The notes under the pieces were generated by a model. It did no database searches. It saw only the letters and a program-made list of their open reading frames with translations, and was not told the DNA's origin. Of a stretch of 25,748 bases of DNA, positions 9,364 through 16,212 are shown one piece after another (position 1 is the first letter of the stretch; every line of letters begins with the position of its first letter). The position numbers and the translations under genes are program-made. The stretch is from Alkalibacterium sp034520745 (lineage in GTDB: Bacteria > Bacillota > Bacilli > Lactobacillales > Carnobacteriaceae_A): NCBI GenBank assembly GCA_034520745.1, contig JAXHNF010000021.1:1-25748 (forward strand), in the 5' to 3' direction.

Positions 9364-9597
9364 TTACATGCTGTCAAGAATCTGCAGTTTGGCCACTTCA
9401 AGCATGCCTAAACTCGTGAGTTGTGAATCCGAAGTCTGAAAGGTACTCATATTGTTGTCTTTATCAAAGCTGATTACGACCAGACTTTCACTTTCTAAAA
9501 ACCTTTCCTTATACGTGGCTAAAAATTCTTCATTACTCATGCCACGGACTTTCTTTCGTCTAGCTTCTGAAAAGTCCGCTGTGATCATTCCTTTCAT
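9364..9597 (-). CDS. Hypothetical 77-aa protein with its own Zur box
   Basis: I do not recognise this protein. It is up to 77 residues long, soluble, without Cys or His, with a charged N-terminus (SEARRKKVRGMSNEEF) and a strand-like core SLVVISFDKDNNMSTFQT leading to LGMLEVAKLQILDSM. It is supported as real by a good minus-strand promoter (9628-9656) with a Zur-box palindrome at the expected transcription start. The start is uncertain: ATG 9597 lacks a Shine-Dalgarno, ATG 9588 directly abuts AAAGGA, and ATG 9540 begins the more conserved-looking part. It runs divergently from the zinc-sparing ribosomal protein genes, so it is probably made during zinc starvation. No function is claimed. Confidence 0.68.
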   Translation of the reverse strand: MKGMITADFSEARRKKVRGMSNEEFLATYKERFLESESLVVISFDKDNNMSTFQTSDSQLTSLGMLEVAKLQILDSM

Positions 9598-9600
9598 TTT

Positions 9601-9621
9601 AAAACGTAATCGTTACGATTT
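9601..9621. promoter_or_regulatory. Zur box 1 (77-aa gene side)
   Basis: The interrupted palindrome CGTAAT-C-GTTACG lies at 9605-9617 with A/T flanks. It closely matches the Bacillus Zur consensus TCGTAATNATTACGA, with mismatches at two of its fourteen defined positions. It lies between the -10 and the ATG of the minus-strand gene. Confidence 0.75.
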
Positions 9622-9627
9622 TTAAAA

Positions 9628-9656
9628 AGTATATAGAATCATATGGCTTATTTCAA
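9628..9656 (-). promoter_or_regulatory. Promoter of the 77-aa gene
   Basis: On the minus strand TTGAAA (9651-9656) and TATACT (9628-9633) are separated by exactly 17 bp. The predicted start falls at the edge of Zur box 1, so a bound repressor would block transcription. Confidence 0.7.
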
Positions 9657-9680
9657 GAGAAAAAGAAACAAAATAAATTC

Positions 9681-9709
9681 TTGACTTTGGCAGATGCATA
9701 TAGTAGAGT
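9681..9709 (+). promoter_or_regulatory. Promoter of the zinc-sparing operon
   Basis: TTGACT at 9681-9686 and TAGAGT at 9704-9709 have a 17-bp spacer. The predicted start is inside Zur box 2. A closer match to -10, TATAGT at 9699-9704, would give a spacer of only 12 bp and is less likely. Confidence 0.6.
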
Positions 9710-9712
9710 TGT

Positions 9713-9734
9713 AAAACGTAATGATTACGATTTA
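9713..9734. promoter_or_regulatory. Zur box 2 (rpmF operon side)
   Basis: AAAACGTAATGATTACGATT has the perfect 6-1-6 palindrome CGTAAT-G-ATTACG (9717-9729) with A/T flanks, almost identical to the Bacillus Zur operator. It lies just downstream of the -10 and 26 bp before the rpmF ATG. Confidence 0.87.
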
Positions 9735-9759
9735 GATAATTGGTGAAGGAGAAAAAACA

Positions 9760-9939
9760 ATGGCCGTACCTAAGAGAAGAACGTCAAAATCGAAACAGAA
9801 AAAAAGACGTGCACATAAAGGACTGAATACACCCGGTGGTCTATCCCTGAATAGTTCTACAGGTGAATACCGGATGAGTCACCGTATTTCAAAAGATGGT
9901 ATCTATAACGGAAAACAAGTGATCGATAAAAAAAGCTAA
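9760..9939 (+). CDS. rpmF: Zinc-independent ribosomal protein L32 (C- form)
   Basis: This is a large-subunit ribosomal protein of 59 residues. The N-terminus MAVPKRRTSKSKQKKRRAH is classic L32. The zinc ribbon of ordinary L32 (two CxxC-type pairs) is gone: that region reads GGLSLNSSTGEYRMSHRISK with no Cys at all. This is the paralogue type that replaces the zinc-binding copy in zinc starvation. GAAGGAG precedes the ATG. It is the first gene after Zur box 2, and rpsN follows 35 bp later, so it heads the operon. The zinc-binding copy would be elsewhere in the genome. Confidence 0.93.
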   Translation: MAVPKRRTSKSKQKKRRAHKGLNTPGGLSLNSSTGEYRMSHRISKDGIYNGKQVIDKKS

Positions 9940-9974
9940 TGATATAAACCTGAAAAAGAGAAGGAGTGAAAGGT

Positions 9975-10244
9975 TTGGCCAAGAAAAGTAAAATCGAAAA
10001 ATTGAAGCGTCAGCAGAGAACCGTCGAGAAATATGCAGCATTGCGCAAAAAGCTAAAAGAAAAAGGCGATCATGCGGCATTGGCAAAACTTCCAAGAGAT
10101 GCCTCGCCGACTCGCCTGCAAAACCGTGACAGAATAGACGGAAGACCAAGAGGTTACATGGGGAAATTCGGGATGTCCCGCATTAAATTCCGAGAATTGG
10201 CTCACGAAGGAAAAATTCCTGGTGTAAAAAAAGCCAGCTGGTAA
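9975..10244 (+). CDS. rpsN: Zinc-independent ribosomal protein S14 (C- form)
   Basis: This is a small-subunit ribosomal protein of 89 residues, the long type without zinc, whereas zinc-binding Firmicute S14 has about 61 residues and four Cys. There is no Cys. RDASPTRLQNRDRIDGRPRG and YMGKFGMSRIKFRELAHEG are the S14 signatures. I chose the TTG at 9975 because AAGGAG at 9961-9966 has proper spacing to it and the family begins MAKKS. An upstream in-frame GTG at 9966 overlaps that site. It lies between rpmF and the CobW-like gene in the Zur-controlled run. Confidence 0.93.
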   Translation: MAKKSKIEKLKRQQRTVEKYAALRKKLKEKGDHAALAKLPRDASPTRLQNRDRIDGRPRGYMGKFGMSRIKFRELAHEGKIPGVKKASW

Positions 10245-10289
10245 GTCTGATGGACAGCTTTGGAACAATCAGGAAGAGGAGGACGTAGA

Positions 10290-11352
10290 ATGAGTCAGAA
10301 AATACCTGTCACTATCATCACCGGATTTTTGGGAGCCGGAAAAACTACGTTGATCAACGAACTGCTTCATCAGCCTAATGATGAAAAAATTGCAGTCATT
10401 GTAAACGAATATGGAGATGTAGGTGTCGACCACAATCTCGTCGTGAATGTGAAAGAAGAAGATCTATCAGATGAACAACGGCTGCCTGTGCTGTACGTTA
10501 CGGACCGATTTGTCCGATATGCTCCGTACGATCCATACGGTCAGAGAAAAGCAGAAAGTGACTATCGATCGGATCGTCATTGAAACCACGGGTCTGGCAG
10601 AACCCGGACCAATCATTCAGACATTCATGCGGACCGCATTTCTTCAGGATCATTTTGAAATCGATTCTGTACTGACCTTGGTGGATGCGTTAAATTCCCT
10701 TTACCAGATTGCTCATTTTGAAGAGTCGATTGATCAGATCGCCTTTGCAGATAAGCTCTTGTTGACGAAAACAGATCAGGCAAGCGATCATGCGCTTTAT
10801 TTACTTGAAAATAAGCTGCGCTCACTGAATCCTTTTGCAGATATTGAGCGCCTGAATCTTGAAGAGATAAAAGTGAAGGAAGTCATCGGCTTGAAATTGT
10901 TCGATGAACAGAGAACAGAAAAACAGGACACTATCGAACCGGAAACTGATCATCACCATCATCATGATCATCAGCAGGCTGATGACTGTGATCACAGTCA
11001 CCATCACGATGCCAGGCACACAGATGGGATCGTCACACTGTCTCTGAAAGCTAACGAGCCCATCCATCCTTCACTGGTCGATATGTGGATGAATGAACTG
11101 ATCATGACATATGGCATGGATCTGTTAAGGTATAAAGGAATATTGGATATTTACGGTGATAACAATAAGGTTATCTATCAGGGAGTGAACATGGCCTTTA
11201 AGGCTGAACGTGGAGAACCTTGGGGTGAATCGGACCGTGAGTCTGTGCTCGTCTTCATAGGTAAAAACCTGCCGATCGAAGAAATGAAACGATCATTCGA
11301 TCAATGTGTTTTGACCAAAGAACGGATGGCAGAACTTGCTATGGAGACATAG
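10290..11352 (+). pseudogene. CobW/COG0523 zinc GTPase (YciC/ZagA-like), one frameshift
   Basis: This is a G3E-family GTPase metallochaperone thought to deliver zinc to client proteins in zinc starvation. Walker A is GFLGAGKTT (residues 12-20), followed by VNEYGDVGVDH, the metal-binding NNGCLCCTLR motif (CxCC), IETTGLAEPGP, and TKTD for the guanine site. A histidine-rich loop follows (DHHHHHDHQQ, HSHHHD), and the CobW C-terminal domain ends near MAELAMET. The frame breaks at about 10453-10462, just before the CxCC motif, where one extra base separates VNVKEE from IYQMNNGC. Corrected length is about 353 residues. GAGGAGG precedes the ATG, and it sits 45 bp after rpsN. B. subtilis yciC/zagA is also Zur-controlled. 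Confidence 0.88.
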
Positions 11353-11475
11353 GTTCATCATAGATACTTACTGAAAACTGAAAAATTAACGGATTGACTG
11401 TTTCTAATCAGCAATCAGCGAGCATTAAATGAAAAACATTAAGTTGAAAAAAATACAAGCAGGGAGTGAACGATC

Positions 11476-11598
11476 ATGGCTGAAAAAACAGATGTCTCTA
11501 CAGCTCGTCGCATGATGAAAAGTCCAAATATAAAAACGGCACGACGAGGTCTGAAAGTCATAAAACAAATGAAAAAGTTGAAGCGAGGAGTAAAATAA
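11476..11598 (+). CDS. Hypothetical 40-aa very basic protein in the zinc-sparing cluster
   Basis: I do not recognise this protein. It has 40 residues, 14 of them Lys or Arg and only 2 acidic, with no Cys or His. Motifs include STARRMMKSPNIKTARRG and a helical-looking KVIKQMKKLKRGVK end. GGGAGTG lies at good spacing before the ATG, and its stop is one base before the ATG of rpmG, so the two are surely cotranscribed. Size and charge suggest an RNA- or ribosome-associated protein, but it does not resemble L31, L36, S18 or any other ribosomal protein I know. The 123-bp gap after the CobW-like gene has no Zur box that I can see. Confidence 0.65.
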   Translation: MAEKTDVSTARRMMKSPNIKTARRGLKVIKQMKKLKRGVK

Positions 11599-11599
11599 T

Positions 11600-11749
11600 A
11601 TGAGGAAAAATATCACCCTGGAATGCATCGAAACTGGCGAACGGTTATATATTACGAGCAAGAACACACGCAATACCCCGGACCGGATGGAACTCAGAAA
11701 GTATTCACAAAAATTAAGGCGTAAAGCATTGTTCAGAGAAACCAAATAA
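11600..11749 (+). CDS. rpmG: Zinc-independent ribosomal protein L33 (C- form)
   Basis: This is a large-subunit ribosomal protein of 49 residues with the L33 layout MRKNITLECIETGERLYITS, NTPDRMELRKYS, FRETK. Ordinary zinc L33 has two Cys pairs. Here the second pair region reads KYSQKLRRK and the first pair keeps only Cys9, its partner being Thr. A four-Cys zinc site is therefore impossible. GCGAGGAG in the end of the 40-aa gene serves as its Shine-Dalgarno. It completes the L32-S14-L33 set of zinc-free replacements. Confidence 0.92.
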   Translation: MRKNITLECIETGERLYITSKNTRNTPDRMELRKYSQKLRRKALFRETK

Positions 11750-11770
11750 TAACTGAGATAGATAATAATC

Positions 11771-11822
11771 AAAAAAGCTTATATGGTAGTAAATTATATT
11801 TCTACCATATAAGCTTTTTTTG
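11771..11822 (+). terminator. Terminator after rpmG
   Basis: An 18-bp perfect stem (11771-11788 with 11803-11820) ends in a run of seven T. It closes the zinc-sparing cluster. Confidence 0.93.
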
Positions 11823-11886
11823 CTGCATTTCTGTTAAACTGAATAGACATGAAAAAATATAAGTTCAGCTTCTGTTACAAAAAGTG

Positions 11887-11915
11887 TTGACGTTTCATAT
11901 GAAATTAGTCAAAAT
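11887..11915 (+). promoter_or_regulatory. Promoter of the PhnD-like gene
   Basis: TTGACG (11887-11892), a 17-bp spacer and CAAAAT (11910-11915) lie about 45 bp before the ATG. There is no Zur-box palindrome here, so zinc control of this gene is not supported. Confidence 0.4.
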
Positions 11916-11960
11916 AAAGAAATCGGATATTAACTGAGAAAGACGAAAGGGTATGGATTT

Positions 11961-12861
11961 ATGAAAAAAATTAAAGGATTATCTGCTGCGATCTTCGCAG
12001 CATTTTTACTGGCATCATGTGCACCTGACGATACGCAAACGGATGAGACAAGTGAAGAAGAGGTAGATGAACTGGTTTTAGGCTTTTTTCCGTCGGCAGA
12101 TGTAGAAAACATGTCCGAGACTGCGGAACCTTTTGGGGAGTACCTTCTGAAGAACTCGGTATTCCCGTTACGACGGAAGTGCTGACAGATTACACCGGCC
12201 TGATCGAAGGCATGCGGAACCAGCATGTGGATATTGCTTTCCTGCCGCCATTTGCATACGTACAGGCTGAGGAACGGGCCAACGTGGAAGTGCTGCTCAA
12301 GGCCATTAGCAACGGGTCCGATTCTTATGTCGCCCAGTACACGGTTCCGTCCGATTCAGAGATTGAAGACATCGATGACCTGATAGAAACGGAAGACCTA
12401 GTCTGGGCATTCACGGACTACTCTTCAACATCAGGTTATGTTTCCCGGCCCAGCAGATGATGGAGATGGGCGTTGAAGATCTGGACGATCATTTCACTCT
12501 GCTCGATGTCGGTGCGCACGACCAGGCGATCCTGACACTGCTGGACGGTCAGGCAGACTTTGCCACGACATTCGAGGATGCAAGGGTTCGACTGGAAGAA
12601 GAAATCCCGGACATCTATGATCAAGTTAGAGTCATCGGAACGACAGACGAGATCCCCAATGCAACTCTGTCTGTAAGAAGCGAACTTCCCGAACAAGTCA
12701 AAGCGGATATCGAAGAAGCGTTCCTGGCCATCAATGACGACGAGTACATGCTTGAAGTGCTTGGTGACGTTTATAACTGGGAAGGATTTGCCACGGCTGA
12801 ATCGGAAGATTACGATATCGTTCGAGAGGTCTACCGTGAATTCGAAGATACAATAGACTAA
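11961..12861 (+). pseudogene. PhnD-like ABC transporter substrate-binding lipoprotein, two frameshifts
   Basis: This is an extracytoplasmic lipoprotein of the phosphate/phosphite/phosphonate-binding PhnD family. The signal peptide MKKIKGLSAAIFAAFLLASC ends in a lipobox Cys at residue 20, followed by an acidic linker. LVLGFFPSADVENM, DYTGLIEGMRNQHVDIAFLP and FAYVQAEERANVEVLLK are PhnD signatures, and EIPNATLSVRSELPEQVK lies near the end. The frame breaks at about 12145 (one T too few; YLSEELGIPVTTEVL is restored) and at 12441-12443 (one T too few; GYVFPAQQMMEMG is restored), giving about 300 residues. No permease or ATPase gene is adjacent, so it is an orphan binding protein here. The ligand is not provable from sequence. 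Confidence 0.8.
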
Positions 12862-12864
12862 AAT

Positions 12865-12938
12865 AAAAAACTGTTAGTTTTAGACATACTGACCAAGAGT
12901 GTTTTGGTCAGTAAAAATCTGAAACTAACAGTTTTTTT
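12865..12938. terminator. Bidirectional terminator between phnD-like and DUF554 genes
   Basis: AAAAAACTGTTAGTTT (12865-12880) pairs with AAACTAACAGTTTTTTT (12922-12938), and an inner ACTGACCA/TGGTCAGT stem extends it. It has an A-run on one side and a T-run on the other and serves two convergent genes. Confidence 0.92.
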
Positions 12939-13622
12939 AATAAAACAGAAAGAACAGCAGAGGAATGAAAATAGCCGGGACAAAATTCATGACTTTGATT
13001 TTTGTTACTTCCAGTATGTTGAGACCTAAAGCCAGGATGATTAATGATCCGATGGCATTGATATCATTTACCATAGAATCAGTTAAAATCGCATCCAACC
13101 CGCTGGCGAATAAAGTAATTGCTCCCTGGTAGAGAAGAACAAGGAAGCCTGAAAATAAAACACCGACCCCCATGCTCGAAGCAAGAATAATACTCGTGAG
13201 ACCATCCATGACCGATTTTGTGAGCAGGATGGTATGTGTGCCGGTCAGTCCGCTTTCCAGAGGTCCGACGATCGACATGGCCCCGACAGCCATGATCAGA
13301 CTGCTCATCACAAACGCCTTGGATAAGGAAGATGCCCCTTTTTTAGCAGGAAATCGGCGTTCGAGCATATTTCCCATGTGTGTTATTTTTTTGTCCAAGT
13401 CAATGATTTCCCCGATCGTTACGCCGATCACCATGGACAGGATGATGTAAATGGTGTTTTCACCGGTAGTCAATCCTGTGATACCTATATATATGGCACT
13501 GAGAGCGAGAGCTTTCATCAAGGCTTTTTCTATATGAAGAAGGAATGCCTTTATTGACAAACAAGCCAACGAGACCTCCTAAAAAAATCGCCAGTGTGTT
13601 GATAATAACACCGAAAAAACAT
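12937..13622 (-). pseudogene. DUF554 integral membrane protein (YdfK/YqgA-like), two frameshifts
   Basis: This is a polytopic membrane protein of unknown function, about 228 residues once joined. GVIINTLAIFLGGLVGLFVN at the N-terminus, EKALMKALALSAIYIGITGL, SMVIGVTIGEIIDLD and several later hydrophobic helices match DUF554. The start is ATG 13620-13622, set by AAGGAG seven bases upstream, but the six T after it (13614-13619 on the plus strand as A) must be five to enter the conserved frame as MFFGVIIN. The second break is near 13536-13542, where GIPS must continue as HIEKALMK. The gene stops inside the terminator it shares with the PhnD-like gene. Confidence 0.82.
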
Positions 13623-13665
13623 AATACGAACTCCTTTGAATTAAAATAATGGTACATGCCTTTTC

Positions 13666-13694
13666 ATTATAAATGCCACAGGTTGACTATACAA
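13666..13694 (-). promoter_or_regulatory. Promoter of the DUF554 gene
   Basis: On the minus strand TTGTAT and a perfect TATAAT (13666-13671) are 17 bp apart. The start codon lies about 45 bp downstream. Confidence 0.5.
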
Positions 13695-13848
13695 TCATAC
13701 AGGCAGTTTTATGTGAAGATTACCATTGTTAATGTAACAGATGAAGCTTCTGATCTGTTTGGATCGGGAGAAACTGACTTCAAGTCAGTTTCAGCATCTC
13801 TAAAGGTCAATGTCTTCTGGCAAGTGGTCAGTCGGGAATGACGATTGC
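13695..13848. other. Gene-free spacer with small hairpins before the repeat array
   Basis: I see no credible gene here. AACTGACT pairs with AGTCAGTT across a 3-nt loop (about 13770-13788), and CAGAT/ATCTG pair just before it. Open frames that cross it lack ribosome binding sites. Confidence 0.4.
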
Positions 13849-14206
13849 GTGCCCTTCGCCGCCGTAAACAGGAGCCGAACGTCACGCAATGGGTTCAGGC
13901 GTGCCCTTCGCCGCCGGAAACAGGAGCCGAATGTCACGCAATGGACCGCGTCGTGTCCTTCGCCGTCGGAAAAGAAAGCCGAACGTTACGCAATGAATCG
14001 CGGCGTGCCTTTCGCAGTCGTAAACAGGAGCCGAACGTCACGCAATGGGTCGCGTCGTGCCCTTCACCGCCGGAAACAGGAGCCGAACGTCACGCAATCA
14101 GTTCGGGCGTGCCCTTCACCGCCGGAAACAAGAGCTGAACGTCACGCAATCAGTTCGGGCGTGCCCTTCACCGCTGGAATAGAGAGCCGAATGTCACATG
14201 TGGATC
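13849..14206. repeat. 52-bp tandem repeat array, six full copies plus a partial one
   Basis: Units begin exactly at 13849, 13901, 13953, 14005, 14057, 14109 and 14161, each 52 bp long with no length change in the first six. A unit starts GTGCCCTTCGCCGCCGGAAA and contains GAGCCGAACGTCACGCAA. The 3' part, between CACGCAAT and the next GTGCC, varies in blocks. In each unit CACG(C) can pair with (G)CGTG at the start of the next, and paired positions tend to change together. G+C is about 60%, well above the flanks. The seventh copy is diverged and fades out. As 52 is not a multiple of three, the frame changes each unit, so this is not a protein repeat. Units abut with no unique spacers. Confidence 0.95.
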
Positions 14207-14225
14207 GCTTAATAATCAATAAAAG

Positions 14226-14261
14226 AACGCTCATCCACTCGTACGAGGGGACGAGCGTTTT
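14226..14261. terminator. Terminator downstream of mscL
   Basis: AACGCTC(A)TCC pairs with GGGGACGAGCGTT. A T-run follows on the plus strand and a T-rich stretch on the minus strand. It lies about 37 bp past the mscL stop, and it would also end any plus-strand transcript of the repeat array. Confidence 0.7.
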
Positions 14262-14298
14262 TCAACAAGAGATGACCTGGTGTTTCAGGTGTCACCAC

Positions 14299-14685
14299 CT
14301 ATTTGGAGACTGGATTGGAATCATTGGCTGTACCATCTGACTGTTCAGCCAGCAGATCACGGATCTCTTCCAGATATGATTCTACCGTGGGGGCTTTCAC
14401 TTCCGGCTCCGGCTCGGCTTCTTTTTTACGTATCAGCTGATTGATCAATTTGATCATCAGAAAAAGCACGAACGCGATGATCAGGAAATCGATGACAGCC
14501 TGAAGGAACAGTCCATAAGTCAACGTGGCTTCACCGACTTGAACGGACAGTTCTTCCACACTGGCCTTACCTGATAAAGCCGCAATAATGGGTGTAATGA
14601 TATTTGCGACAAATGAATTGACAATGGCAGTGAAGGCAGCACCCATGACAAGGCCCACAGCCAGTTCCAGCACATTTCCGCGCAT
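14299..14685 (-). CDS. mscL: Large-conductance mechanosensitive channel
   Basis: This is an inner-membrane channel (homopentamer in the family) that opens under osmotic downshock. MRGNVLELAVGLVMGAAFTA is TM1 with its gating glycines, FVANIITPIIAAL is the following loop, FLQAVIDFLIIAFVLFLMIK is TM2, and the C-terminus ends with a helical SYLEEIRDLLAEQ bundle. It has 128 residues from the ATG at 14685. The conserved amphipathic S1 helix continues upstream in frame as LITIFKEFKTFI, so the true protein probably begins near 14710-14721 at a non-ATG codon (CTG or ATT, close to AGAGGA), or a base error hides the ATG. Transcribed alone. Confidence 0.92.
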   Translation of the reverse strand: MRGNVLELAVGLVMGAAFTAIVNSFVANIITPIIAALSGKASVEELSVQVGEATLTYGLFLQAVIDFLIIAFVLFLMIKLINQLIRKKEAEPEPEVKAPTVESYLEEIRDLLAEQSDGTANDSNPVSK

Positions 14686-14905
14686 GATAAACGTCTTGAA
14701 TTCTTTGAAAATAGTAATCAGTCCTCTAAGTATATTTTTATTTTCTTCTATAGTTTAACTTATTTTAACAACCATAAAAAGCTGAAGGATAATTTTTCTG
14801 ACTATCAGAGTAATCAGTACAGAAATTTCGGTTTTAGGCGTAGAATTCATATGTAAGCATTACCTGTCATATTAAACAACTGACTATTGAAAGGAGAAAA
14901 AAGCT

Positions 14906-15407
14906 ATGAAAACTGCGGAAGCACTCCTCGTCATTGACATGCAAAATGGGGTTTGTCATTATGAGGACCAGTCGGTAGGCAATCTAGACGACTTGATCAA
15001 AAAGATAAACGACAGGATCTCAGACTATGCTGCCGAAGAGAGACCGGTTATCTTTCTTCAGCACACAGATAACTATCTGGAAAAAGGGAGCCAGAAGTGG
15101 GACATCATCCCCGAACTGACTAAGCTTGATTCAGCACTTTTTATTGAAAAAAGACACCCTAAGTTCTTTCTATCAGACAGATTTGAATGACATTCTCGAG
15201 AAAGCAGAGGTGAAAAATCTGGAGATTTGCGGGTTAGAGACCCAGCACTGTGTGGATGCCACGGTAAAATTTGCCCATGGACTGGGTTATACCATTCAAA
15301 TGCAAAAGGGCATTCACGGCGCCTGGGACAATCAGTATATGACAGGCGAAGAAACAGTCCGGTTCTATGAAGAAATATGGGACAACTTTTTTGTGACCTT
15401 TGTCTAG
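14906..15407 (+). pseudogene. Isochorismatase-like cysteine hydrolase, one frameshift
   Basis: This is a soluble hydrolase of the isochorismatase/nicotinamidase superfamily. The catalytic triad is visible: Asp11 in LLVIDMQNG, Lys in EKRHPSSF and Cys in GLETQHCVDAT. The frame breaks at 15161-15162, where one A too many turns HPSSFYQTDLND into HPKFFLSDRFE and a stop. Without it the gene runs on to TAG at 15405-15407, about 166 residues, normal for the YecD/YcaC-like small members. AAGGAG precedes the ATG at good spacing. The substrate (amide, isochorismate or other) is undetermined. Confidence 0.83.
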
Positions 15408-15443
15408 TATCTTATGCTGTAGACCGTCATTTGGACAAAACGG

Positions 15444-15483
15444 AAAAGAGTTATCGCTGATTTACCGACGATAACTCTTTTCT
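15444..15483. terminator. Bidirectional terminator between hydrolase and VOC genes
   Basis: AAAAGAGTTATCG (15444-15456) pairs perfectly with CGATAACTCTTTT (15469-15481). A- and T-runs at the two ends suit both convergent genes. Confidence 0.9.
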
Positions 15484-15503
15484 TCTATATAAGGGACTAT
15501 AAA

Positions 15504-15935
15504 TCAATTCATGTCTGAAGAGTCTGTCAGGATCTGCCATTCGATGCCGTACTTGTCTTTGACTTGAGCATAAGCCGGGCTGAAACTCGTTTCGCTTATG
15601 GGCATGATGACATCTCCGCCATCTGAAAGTCTTTCAAATAAAGTTTTTGCTTCGTCGGTTTCTTTTACGTCCACCATGATCGTGATGAGCGAACCCGGCT
15701 CATAAGGTTGTCCTGGAAAAATATCCGCGAGCATGAGTCCCAAAGGGCCGATTCTGACATAGGCGTGGACAACGCTGTCTTCAGACCCCTCAGGAATGTC
15801 GCCGTCGAACTCCTGAGGCCAGTCCTTCAAAAGCTCCATACTTTCGATCTCTGCATCAAACACTTCAGCATAAAAGACGGCCGCTTCTCTGGCATTCCCG
15901 TCGAGCATCAGATAGGGCGTTAAATTAGCATTCAT
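15504..15935 (-). CDS. VOC-family (PhnB-like) protein
   Basis: This is a small soluble protein of the vicinal oxygen chelate fold, 143 residues. NANLTPYLMLDGNAREAAVF begins the PhnB-like pattern, and YAEVFDAE, VHAYVRIGPLGLMLADI, GSLITIMVDVKETDEAKTLF and DKYGIEWQILTD complete the two beta-alpha-beta-beta-beta halves. The start at 15935 is preferred over the one at 15989, because AGAGGATG lies just upstream and the family begins at this point. The enzymatic role of PhnB-like proteins is mostly unknown; the old name 3-demethylubiquinone methyltransferase is not supported. Confidence 0.88.
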   Translation of the reverse strand: MNANLTPYLMLDGNAREAAVFYAEVFDAEIESMELLKDWPQEFDGDIPEGSEDSVVHAYVRIGPLGLMLADIFPGQPYEPGSLITIMVDVKETDEAKTLFERLSDGGDVIMPISETSFSPAYAQVKDKYGIEWQILTDSSDMN

Positions 15936-16212
15936 GGAAAAAACATCCTCTCTTTTATTATGTAAAAAGTGAGCGGCAAATGTCTTCATTCAATATACAG
16001 CCGTAATTTAATTATTAGAAAGTACATATTAGTTCATTCAAACTATATCACAAGACATCAGAAAATACGGTTAGGACGTCTTGGTCAGTTACATATCAGT
16101 GAAAAAAACTTTTTCTGGAAAGAGATACAGAGGTAACGATGGTTGACTTCAGTGCAGCGACTGAGTAAGCTAGTTAAAGACTCGATTTTTAAAAAGAAGG
16201 TAGCGAAGTAAG

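Noticed and set aside
13849..14206. CRISPR array
   Set aside because: The units abut directly with no unique spacers, and no cas genes are present.
13810..14340. Long open frames through the repeat array (up to 176 residues) with repeated NRSRTSRN- and SPPETGAE-like segments
   Set aside because: The 52-bp unit shifts frame at every copy, there is no ribosome binding site, and the repeats in the protein come only from the DNA repeat.
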